Shown piece by piece: positions 1-7,743 of a stretch of DNA of 12,754 nt. The DNA comes from Parachlorella kessleri (Eukaryota > Chlorophyta > Trebouxiophyceae > Chlorellales > Chlorellaceae). The notes under the pieces are model-generated. The model saw nothing but the letters and a program-made list of their open reading frames with translations, searched no databases and was not told where the DNA came from. Both the position numbers and the translations under genes were made by a program. The stretch is from assembly GCA_001598975.1 (NCBI GenBank), contig BBXU01000482.1, positions 1 to 12,754 of the forward strand, in the 5' to 3' direction. How positions within the stretch are numbered: position 1 is the stretch's first letter; each line of letters opens with the position of its first letter.

Positions 1-16
1 GTGTGTGTGTGTGTGT
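1..16. repeat. (GT)8 dinucleotide microsatellite
   Basis: Eight uninterrupted GT units begin the window and may continue upstream. They run into a G-rich tract with one N at 26, which suggests a difficult region for sequencing or assembly. Confidence 0.9.
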
Positions 17-431
17 GGCCGGGGCNGGGGGGGCGGCGGCTTCCGTTGCGACTACATCAACAGACTGTAAGGGACCAGGGCCATGTTTGGGGCGCTGCAA
101 GAGGGGCCTCAGGAAAGTGACTCTTGGAAGTGATTGGAGGGCCATGCCTGGGAGGGGACCGTGTGAGTGGCTGTGGGGAGTGATCGCGGAGGGGCTCCCT
201 GGTGTCGTTGTGGTGCTGGTGGTGGGGAGGGGGGGGCGGGCGCTGGGAGGGACAGGTAGTGGAGGGTCAACAGCGATGGACCTGCAAGGTTTGATCAACG
301 GCTAGTTGGTTCGCGTCAATTCATGGCGCTGTGTTAGCAGTGGACTTCACAGCTGTGCAAGCGCCCTCCCAACTGGGCCACCAACTTGGGTCCTTGGCTT
401 TCTGAGCACGTCGGCCACACCTTGCGTGCAG
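1..431 (+). other. 3' part of an intron of the SNF2-family gene (upstream exon outside window)
   Basis: No frame here gives SNF2 helicase sequence, although the first exon at 432 starts in the middle of helicase motif IV/V territory, so the preceding exon must lie upstream of the window. The stretch is G-rich, opens with a (GT)8 run, has an undetermined base at 26 inside a G run, and ends in the acceptor tgcag at 427-431. The open frame over most of it is G/V-rich and resembles no protein I know. Confidence 0.7.
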
Positions 432-1533
432 GTACTGCCGGCTGGACGGCTCCACTAACCGCGTGCGGCGCATGATTGACATGCAGCTCTTCAACAAGCC
501 AGGCTCAGGCGAGTGGGCTTGCCGGATGACGCAGCCCTTCCGGGCGGCATGCACGGCGTGACATACATATGCCCCACCTGCGAAGGGCAGGTGCTCTGCC
601 GTGCCTTGAAACACACACCAGACGAGCAGGTCAGGCTGTCAGGAGCTCACCCAGCAGTTCCTGACATGTGGTTGCCCGTGGCCCACCTTGCAGACATCTT
701 TGTGTACCTGCTGAACACAAGGGCTGGCGGCCTGGGCGTCAACCTGCAGACCGCCGACACGTGCATTCTGTATGACAGGTCTGTCGCGCTCCTAGTCCCC
801 CGCCACGGCGCGATCTTTGCTCTCTGATGAGTATGGCTTGCTGCATAATGTTGTTTGGCTGCAAAATTCTGGCGCCTGCGTTGCAGTTCATGTCCACTGC
901 AATCACGGCCTTGTGTGCTTCGGGTGCACCGTCGTGCTGCCAGGTGCACGGCACTCCCGCCTTGAGGAGCCAGACATGCTGCCGTCCTTGGTAGCTTGCC
1001 TCATGCCTGATGTTGGCTTGCCTGCCTGCCTGTCCTGCAGCGATTGGAACCCCCAGGCAGACGCTCAGGCCATGGCCCGCGTGCACCGCATCGGCCAGAC
1101 CAAGCCTGTCCATGTGTACAGGTGGGGTAGTGGCAGAGCGTTGGCGTTGGCGGGGCTGCTAGTGTTTCATGGGGCAGGCTAGGCTTCGTTAGAGTCCCTG
1201 GTGACGTTAGTGTACCTGTAGGGCTGCCATATTGTGGTGCGCCAAGTGACCACTTCAAAGGTCAACGCTCTGTGAGGAGAAGGCGAGCTGAGGTTTTTGC
1301 CTGGTTGCCTGGTCGACAACAAGGCGTTCGTGAGCCGAACAAGTGTGAAATCTAACCGAGCCTGCTTTTTTGCTCCACACTGCCCCACCAACAAGTTACC
1401 TGGCTTGGGACAGGCTCTGTGTGTGTGCCTTGCTACAGGCTGTGCACTGTGGGCACGGTGGAGGAGCGCATCCAGCAGAGGGCCGAGAAGAAGCTGTATC
1501 TGGACCAGATGGTCAACAGAGGCAGCCTCGCAG
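432..1533 (+). other. Helicase C-terminal lobe of SNF2 ATPase (exons 1-4 in window)
   Basis: Exon 1 reads [10 protein letters not shown]...FNKPGS, the stretch before motif V. Exon 2 carries motif V as [13 protein letters not shown], with Asn where STRAGG is usual, and continues to ILYD. Exon 3 gives [10 protein letters not shown] and the arginine-finger motif VI as [15 protein letters not shown]. Exon 4 gives [20 protein letters not shown], the brace helix that closes the SNF2 core in ISWI and related groups. Phases join exactly: g+ac gives Asp, ag+c gives Ser, ag+g gives Arg. The motif VI arginines and glutamine are intact, so the lobe looks functional. Introns at 779-1040, 1122-1438 and 1534-1885 contain nothing further that I recognise. 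Confidence 0.9.
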
Positions 1534-4500
1534 GTCAGGCTGTCAAGGTGCAATGCACCTGTACCGGCTGCCAATGGGTGCCCTCTATTTGCGCTCTGCG
1601 CGCACCAGTCAAAATCCTGGTTATTGCCCCCACTGGAATTGCTGGGTGCAGCGCTATGTGGCGTCGTGGTCTTGCTCTGCAGTGGCCGGCCTGGGAAAGC
1701 CTTTGCATTCGTGTGGTGCGCGACTTACAAACACATGGGACTCTGAAACGTGTGTCTAACCTGAGGTGTTGGGTAGGATGTCGGTTGGGCTCAGCCGTGC
1801 CCTAGCCATTGGTGCATGCTTGGTAACTTCCGGGGGGTTCAGCTGCCAACAGGCTGCCAACTACTCCTGATTGGTCCGGGTGCAGGCATGGAGCAGCTGG
1901 AGTCGTTGAGCAAGAAGGAGGTGCTGAGCATGCTGAGGGTTGGCGCCGACCGCATTTTTGAGAACAGCGAGGGGCGGCCGCCCTCTGACGCGGAGCTGGA
2001 CGCCCTCATAGACCGCTCCAGCATGCAGGCCAGCGCGGCAGTGAAGGCCGAAGAGGGTGCCGTGAAGTTGGAGGAGGTGGAGGCGCATGCGGCAGGTGGG
2101 TGGTGCTGTGTTGTAGTGGGCCGGGTTGGGAGTTGGCTATGGGTACGGTTGGGGAGCTGGTTTTGTGACGCTCATGGTCGTGAGCGAAGCCATCTGGGGC
2201 GTGAGTTGTGAGTCTGCCTGCAGGGTTCCTGGAGGCACCTGAAGCGCAGCCAAGCTGTCCGGTCTGCCATGACTGCCACGGCTGCTAGCTGCACTCAGCC
2301 TTGCGTGTACCTTACCTTAGCCGGCGGGCGGGCCCGCACAGGTGCCATACCTCAGTACTGCTAGCTACTGCCCGCGCGCAGGTGGTGCAACGGAGGGGCA
2401 GGAGGCGCACCTCCGCGCGGTGCAGCAGACCGCGGCTGATTTCAACGCCGAGACCAAGCCGCTGTCGTGCTACATAATGAATGGCACGGACTACCGCCAG
2501 GTGGATACCATCAAGGTGAGCCCTGCGGTGCAAGGTGGCCTGGGCAGGGGAAGAGCGTGGCTGTCATTGTTGTGTGTGCACAGGCTAGCTGCAAGGCATT
2601 GGGAGGGCTCGTGCCTATTTTGTGCTTGCTTCTTAGCATCCAGCAAGGTGCTGTAGCTATATTGGATGGCAAGGGAGTGGGCTGCTGTATGGCTCATTCA
2701 TGCCATAACTGCAGGTGTATGTCTAGCTGTGTAGCATGGCACCTGACTTAGTCGAGGTGAACCTATGCACCTCGTTTGCACGATCCCAGCCATGAGTACC
2801 AGTCTTAGCCTGACCCTATTCAACCACTTACTCGTAGGACATCGGCCGAGAGTTCTGGAAGCAGCAGAAAGATCAGCTTGGGAGCAAGCAGCGCGAGCGC
2901 AAGAAGCGAATTGTAAACATAAATGGCTTTGATGTGCTGCTGGTCAACAACTATGACTTGAACCAGGTGGGGTGGACAGTGTGTGCGTGTGGGGGGGCGG
3001 AGGGGGGGGGGCAGCGTGGCCTTGGGAGCCGGCGCGTAGGGTGCCTGTTCTTGAGCAGCCCAAACGCGTACGCGGGGCTTCGGGCCAACCAGGGCACATA
3101 GTGGGGCAGGCTCGTCAAGGGGGGAAGGGGCTTGTGGTGAAGGAGGGAAAACCGGACTTAGTGTGATGTCCACGTTGGCTGTAGGTCACAAGATATGTGT
3201 GGCTCTGCATACCTACCTGCCCTTATTTTGCAACCTATGTAGGCCACCTTTGTTCCCAGCCAGCTGATCATGTTTGACACCCCTTCAGATCAACGCTGCA
3301 AGGTTGCCAGCCTATGGGTGAGGAGGAGTAGGTGATGCATTGTGCCTGCTTTGTGCGCTTTGCAGGGCGAGCCCAGCGTGTTCCAGCGTGAGGCTCGCGG
3401 CCTCCAGGAGCGCTGCGGCAAGCGCAAGCACAACATGCAGATTGCGGGGCGCGACTACGATCACCAGGACTTCTGCCAGGTGCGGCTTGTGTCAGGTCCA
3501 GGGTGCATGCTTCCCCTGCTGGGGAAGCGTAGCGGGTGTAAGCGGGCATGTATGGGGCGGTAAAGGCCGAGTGTTCCTTGGCTCTCGCTTGGGCCCAAGT
3601 AGACCGCACTGGGTGCAGCATGCACCTGGGGCCAAAGTCTGTTGAATGGAGGGTGCCTGGCTCCTCCAGAAACCGGAGAGAGCAGAAGAGAGGTATTGGT
3701 TCATTGGCTTCGCTTTGGCCCTGACTAGTCCTGCAGACTGAAGCTCACCAACCACTCGGAGCATACCATGAAGTGCAGGAACCACCCCCCTCCCCCCCCT
3801 TTCTTGTGCAGGTCTGCTGGGATGGGGGTGACTTGATTTGCTGCGACGGCTGCCCGGCTGCCTACCACCCTGAGTGCTTGGGCATGACCCTGGAGGTGCG
3901 GTGACGAGCTCAATGATTTCTCAAGGTCCTGCCTGCAGCCCTCAGGTCGAGGGTCCAAGGGTACAACCTGGATGTGTAAGGAGAGAGGTACCTGATCTCA
4001 AGAGGTGGCAGTTAAGGCGTATATGACATGCAGCTCTCACAAGCCTGTCTGCGCCAAGTGGCGACCCATCCCCAACATTGCTGACGTTGCCAACTTGAAT
4101 CTCCGTGCAGGAGATTGAGGCCCAAAAGCGGTGGATGTGCCCCCAGCACGCCTGCTGTGTCTGCACCAAGAAGTCCGGGGTGAGTCAGGACCACGGCATT
4201 TTGCCCTGGTCTCTGCAAGCCGATGCAGCTATTGACCAAGACCTTCCCAAAGCCAGCTGGCTGACAGTTTGCACGCAAATGCCCGTGTGTGTTCCTTGGG
4301 CTCGGTGCTGCTCTGCGTAGCATGTTTGAGTGGGGAAGCACGAAGAGCTTGTATGGGCGCACACGCTTGCTGGCCCCCCGGTCCACAAGCTTGGCAGCTG
4401 CTAGTCTCCTGCGCGCGCACTCTGACCAATCCAGCCCCTCACATGCTTACCTTGCTATGCAGGCGGTGGGAGGCATGCTGTTCCGCTGTGAGGCCTGCCC

Positions 4501-6313
4501 CCAGGCGTACTGCGAGGACCACCTGGCACCCGACGCCGAGGTGGTGGTCACCTCGGAGCGCTACCAGGACCTGGGCATGCAGCTGCCCTCGGTGGTGAGC
4601 CTGGGGAGGGGCGTCGCCTGCTGGGAAGCTGAGCGGGGTTTTCACACACACAGCCACAGTGTGGGGGCACTCTTTGCCTGCTGGGAAGCTGAGCAGGATT
4701 GTGACACACACAGCCACGGTGTGGGGGCACTCTTGAGGCTGAGGGCAGGCCGTGGGAATGGTTGCACTGTGACGGAGTGGCAGGGGCGAGGGAGGGCTGA
4801 GGTGGGCTGGCACGTTTGTCAAAGGCGTGGGCATCGATGCCAGTGAGGCTTTGTGGAGCCGGTGGGGGAAGTCCTTCGCTGGCTGAAATATCACTTGATC
4901 CAGCCTCGGAGCGTGAGGCTGAAACGCTGTGAACAAGATGCTCTGGGGCGACATAAACCGCTCAGGAAGTGGCCGTTAACAATGCACATTTGGATAGCCC
5001 CTCGGCTTGGGAAGTTTGCTCACGATTTGCAGTCTCAGGGTACTGTGGGTCTTTAGGTGCTTCCTCTTTCATTCCTTTACAAGTTGCTTTGAGCGTGCCC
5101 CTTGGACGGGTCGAGGGAAAGACCTCGGTGCCTGCCTGCCTGGCCACGCAGGCTTGCTACATCCGCTGCACACCCGAGTGCATGGAGGTTGCCAGGCGAG
5201 CATACGACCTGGCTCAGCAAGAAGGCAGGTCGGCTTCCCGACAGGTCTCCCCAGCCCACCGTGCCCTGCAAACGCTGCCGCCCGCCGCACAGTTGCCGCC
5301 TGCGGCGGCTGCCGTGCAGGCAGCAGTTGCCGCAGCGGGAGCGGCAGCGCAGCAGCGGCCGGGCGTGCAACCGCAGGCGGTGGCCGGCCAGGAGCCTCGT
5401 GGCAAGGTGAGACGTTGGTACTCAATGTTATTTAACCACACCCAGCATGCCAATTTTGGTATTTACTGGGCCAGGGGCTAAGAGGATACTTTTCTGGGCC
5501 TGCAGACTCCGTTTCAGTGATATTAGGAGGCTTCGCACCCACCTCTGAACCACTGTGAACTCGATTAAAGATGGAAATGCAAGTGACAGGAAGGGGTCAG
5601 GCAGCAGTGTGACGGGTGCCAGCTGCGTCAATAAGCAGACAGGATCAGAGAGGGGGAACAAACTGCAAGCACAAGGGCAGTAAACAACCAGAGAGGCAGT
5701 AAACAACCGTGTGAACTGATTCCCATCATGTAACAGAGAGTGGCTGCTGGTGCAGGCACATGTCAGCGGTCACGCCCGCCCGCAGAAAGGCAGCACCGGC
5801 CGCCCAGGTTCTGCCAAAGCCCAGGCACGCCTGTCCGGCTATGTGACGGCAGGAGCAGCACCAGGCCAGCAGTCAGTCGTCTTGCCGGCTGGCATGCCCA
5901 TGATAGCGGGCAACCCCTTCCTCGCAGCCGCACAGATGCAGCTCTTCCTGCAAGCCCAACAGCAGCAGCAGCAACAGCAGGGTGGCATGCAGCGGGCAGG
6001 TGCCGTGCAGCAGCAGCAGGCCGCCATGCTGCAGCACCTTCAGCAGCAGGCACAGCAGCACGGCATGCCGTTGCCTACTCGCAACGGCTTCCATCACCCA
6101 CAGGGCATGCCAGGGCAGCTCCCCACAAATGGGATGTTCCCGCCTCAGCAGCAGCATGCGGCAGCAGCAGCAGGGCCCCTGCATCCAGCACAGGTGGCAG
6201 CTGCTGCCGCCTATGCGGCTGGTGTTAAGGGAGGCGTGAAGAGGCCAGCTCAGGCAGAGGCAGTTGCTCCTAGCATCGCCAAGCAAACTAAACTCGAGAA
6301 TGGCAGCCACTGA
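432..6313 (+). CDS. SNF2/ISWI-like chromatin-remodelling ATPase with PHD-C5HCH zinc fingers (5'-partial, 13 exons)
   Basis: C-terminal 673 residues of a SNF2-family ATPase, expected to use ATP to move nucleosomes in the nucleus. Exons: 432-508, 694-778, 1041-1121, 1439-1533, 1886-2095, 2382-2515, 2838-2966, 3366-3479, 3812-3895, 4111-4179, 4463-4594, 5152-5406, 5756-6313 (stop TGA). The first base completes a codon begun upstream. Domains, counting from the Tyr at 433: end of helicase lobe 2 (1-112), HAND-like segment (113-182), basic linker (183-306), PHD plus C5HCH-like fingers (307-413), Q/A-rich tail (about 425-673). All introns are GT-AG except the first, which is GC-AG. The N-terminal ATPase lobe lies outside the window. 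The lobe-2 end and HAND-like segment point to ISWI, but no SANT-SLIDE pair is visible and the finger module is NSD-like, so the subfamily is uncertain. The family call is firm. Least certain are the start of the last exon (5756, or in frame at 5792) and whether a small exon was missed between 2095 and 2382. Confidence 0.85.
509..693 (+). other. GC-AG intron (first complete intron of SNF2 gene)
   Basis: The donor is cag|GCGAGT and the acceptor ttgcag|ac. Joining 508 to 694 makes a Asp codon between FNKPGS and IFVYLL, as SNF2 alignments require. The GT four bases downstream (513-514) would shift the frame, so the GC donor is the productive one. The intron is 185 nt, the shortest here. Confidence 0.8.
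1886..2966 (+). other. Post-helicase HAND-like segment and basic linker (exons 5-7)
   Basis: Exon 5 (1886-2095) encodes [20 protein letters not shown] followed by DRIFENSEG, then [13 protein letters not shown]. This resembles the ISWI region after the helicase core, where an (M/L)RxGAxxxF stretch precedes a D/E-rich 'ILERG' helix at the start of HAND. Exon 6 (2382-2515) has [12 protein letters not shown], comparable to the ISWI 'FEGEDYR' element. Exon 7 (2838-2966) is basic (KQRERKKR) and then reads [18 protein letters not shown]. No tryptophan-rich SANT or SLIDE repeat follows. ISWI assignment rests on these short similarities. Introns at 2096-2381, 2516-2837 and 2967-3365 show no other gene; the last begins with long G runs (G7 at 2991, about G10 at 3002). 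Confidence 0.65.
3366..5406 (+). other. PHD finger plus C5HCH-like zinc finger module (exons 8-12)
   Basis: Exon 8 ends FCQ and exon 9 begins [20 protein letters not shown], a PHD finger with ligands CxxC, CxxC and HxxC. Exon 10 supplies [17 protein letters not shown]: the last PHD pair is CPQH rather than CPxC, and it leads straight into another CxxC. Exon 11 adds [14 protein letters not shown] (CxxC, CxxH) and exon 12 CYIRCTPEC. This order, with WxCPxHxCxxC as bridge, matches the PHD-C5HCH pair of NSD-type histone methyltransferases, which helps bind histone H3 tails. Binding by this protein is inferred; no SET domain is present. All four internal junctions are phase 0. The rest of exon 12 is low-complexity A/Q/P sequence. 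Introns at 3480-3811, 3896-4110, 4180-4462 and 4595-5151 separate the pieces. Confidence 0.8.
4616..4735. repeat. Two tandem 60-bp units in intron 11 of the SNF2 gene
   Basis: Unit 1 (4616-4675) and unit 2 (4676-4735) both begin gcctgctgggaagctgagc and end gtgtgggggcactctt plus one base. I count 6 mismatches in 60 positions. The period is a multiple of three and the intron stays open in the exon 11 frame to a stop at 4844-4846. Confidence 0.9.
5676..5708. repeat. Short direct repeat (ggcagtaaacaacc x2, period 19)
   Basis: ggcagtaaacaacc occurs at 5676-5689 and 5695-5708 in the last intron of the SNF2 gene, about 50 nt before the proposed acceptor. No function is evident. Confidence 0.85.
5756..6313 (+). 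other. Terminal exon: Q/A-rich, low-complexity C-terminal tail
   Basis: The exon encodes about 185 residues rich in Gln, Ala, Pro, Met and Gly, with a Q8 tract at 5951-5974 (mixed cag and caa codons) and further Q4, Q3 and A5 runs. It ends in a basic stretch, [13 protein letters not shown], then [10 protein letters not shown] and a TGA stop. KR/KQTK might serve as a weak nuclear localisation signal. Such tails are usually disordered and poorly conserved. The acceptor is placed at gtgcag (5750-5755); cccgcag at 5785-5791 is also in phase and would drop 12 residues. Confidence 0.75.
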
Positions 6314-6745
6314 AGCGGCTTTGTCTGGATGATTGACAGCTTCCCTTAAGGTGGTAGAGCGGGTGCCATTGACACTACGGGTGCCCTTATAGGGCTCGCC
6401 AGGGTCCTGTGGCAGGGCTCATGATATTAGGAGTGCCCCACAGCGGCTGGCAGGTACCACTGTGACCATCAATGGTTTGATGACTTTCTTGTCCTCTTGC
6501 ACCTATGATCACCATAAATCCCTTAGCACTGGTTGGTCTGGCACGATTTGACCATACTTGCACCCTGCATTGCTGCTGTATCTTGCCACCATTGACATTG
6601 ACGGCTAGGGTTAAATTCAGGGGAGACGGGCTTTTGTTGTGATTGTAGTGTGCTCAGGTTGGTTTGGGCGTTATGGCTTTATGGCAGGCTTTATGTGCAG
6701 GTACACTGTCGCTCAGCGCGTGCATTGTAATATACCAGCGTGTGG
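6314..6745 (+). other. Probable 3' UTR of the SNF2-family gene
   Basis: No convincing coding sequence follows the TGA at 6311-6313. The next plausible polyadenylation element is TGTAA at 6726-6730, giving a 3' UTR of roughly 430 nt, normal for chlorophyte transcripts. The end is inferred. Confidence 0.5.
6726..6730 (+). terminator. TGTAA polyadenylation signal (putative)
   Basis: TGTAA is the typical chlorophyte poly(A) signal, placed 10-20 nt before cleavage, and this is the only copy between the SNF2 stop and the next gene. The same pentamer also occurs by chance elsewhere, for example at 66 and in an intron at 5729, so position is the main support. Confidence 0.5.
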
Positions 6746-7391
6746 TTTGGCATCAGGACGGAGTAAGTGGGGCGTGGTGTGATGTGGGCCTATACAGCAA
6801 TCTATCATAGGCAGGTCACTGTGCCTCCAAGCTATTCAGAGGGCAACATCTGCACAAGGACGCACGGTTGTTGCCAAAATGAATGAACCTAATGAGGCTC
6901 TGAACCCGCCCCTGGCCTAAATGGCACTGGACAACACCCGTTGCCCCTGCCCGTACCGGGACTTAGTGCTCCCAGGAGAGCTGTCTCAGGCAGGCAGCAT
7001 GACGTTTGAGTTCCAGGGATAGCAGTTGACAGCTACCTGTCCGTGCATCTGCCACCAAGCATGCAGGTATATCACGCAAGTCATGCTCTGCATCATTGTG
7101 TGACCCCTGAGCATAGCCCAGTTTCCATTCACACAGCCTTGTCCTTTCTTTAGGGAAATTTAACCTCTTGTCTGGAGTTCCTGTCATCAGAGTGCATGCG
7201 AGAGTGGCGAATGGAGGCAGCAGTGTCGTCCAAGGGAATCTCGTGCTGTGTACCTTTCGAACCCTCAACCTCCTTTGGTGCGTTTTGTCACCGTGCTCAG
7301 GCCGAATAGGCTTCTATTCGCATGCAGTTCTCCAGTAGGTGTGTGCCTGTATGATGCCGCTGCTAGTCCTCAACTGAGTTGTCTTCGAAAC
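6746..7391 (+). other. Intergenic region with promoter and 5' UTR of TOP6A (boundaries unresolved)
   Basis: About 650 nt with no convincing gene on either strand. It is more AT-rich than the flanking exons. No clear TATA box or transcription start can be assigned. The TOP6A frame stays open upstream from 7248, but no in-frame ATG precedes 7392. Two out-of-frame ATGs near 7351-7356 might form short upstream ORFs if that part is transcribed. Confidence 0.5.
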
Positions 7392-7743
7392 ATGTCCAAG
7401 GCCCCTGCGGCCGCAAAAAAGAGAAGTGCAGACTCCCAGCTGGCCATCAACAAGAAGAAAGTGAAATCCGTCGAGGTGAGCCCCAGATGGGAGTCCAAAG
7501 GGAAAAGCACGCTGCTGCAGGCAAGACAGAACTCGGGCAAGCCCCAGAGCATGACTGCATCCAGCCCCAACAGTACAGTTCACCACCACCTTTCCTCATC
7601 TCGCATTGCCTGCCACCACTGTCAAAATAAGTAGGGATCAAGGCCGGGCCTAGGTGTTACAGGGGTTCTCACTATGTGCAGGAGGTGCTCCTGAAAGTCA
7701 AGAGTCTTGCGCAGCGGGTTAAGGCGGAGCCAGAGGTAGCCAG
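7392..7743 (+). other. TOP6A: TOP6A N-terminal exons 1-2: lysine-rich, divergent
   Basis: Exon 1 encodes 28 residues beginning [12 protein letters not shown] and ending NKKKVKSVE, with two basic clusters resembling a bipartite nuclear localisation signal. Exon 2 (7682-7743) encodes [20 protein letters not shown] and ends in phase 2 at a consensus donor, cag|gtaagc. It joins exon 3 at 7980 to make a Ser codon. This part is poorly conserved in the family, so the model rests on splice sites and phase. Confidence 0.65.

Noticed and set aside
3..305. Open frame at the window start as an upstream coding exon.
   Set aside because: G/V-rich translation with an N in it, no SNF2 similarity, and no donor that leads sensibly to 432.
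2217..2270. Possible exon after tgcctgcag at about 2222 ([10 protein letters not shown] reading).
   Set aside because: No family similarity and no good donor. Splicing 2095 to 2382 already keeps phase.
3289..3317. Possible small exon INAARLPAY between cttcag and gtgagg in the SNF2 gene.
   Set aside because: It would end in phase 2, whereas the next exon at 3366 (GEPSVFQ) must be entered in phase 0. Splicing 2966 directly to 3366 keeps frame.
5729..5733. TGTAA in the last SNF2 intron as a premature poly(A) signal.
   Set aside because: The pentamer is expected several times by chance, and the downstream exon joins in phase with a proper stop. Only transcript-end data would revive it.
5740..6228. 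Second plus-strand open frame overlapping the last SNF2 exon, and its minus-strand counterparts.
   Set aside because: They are frame shadows of CAG/GCA repeats (poly-Q, poly-A and poly-S readings). Only the 5756-6313 frame joins exon 12 in phase.
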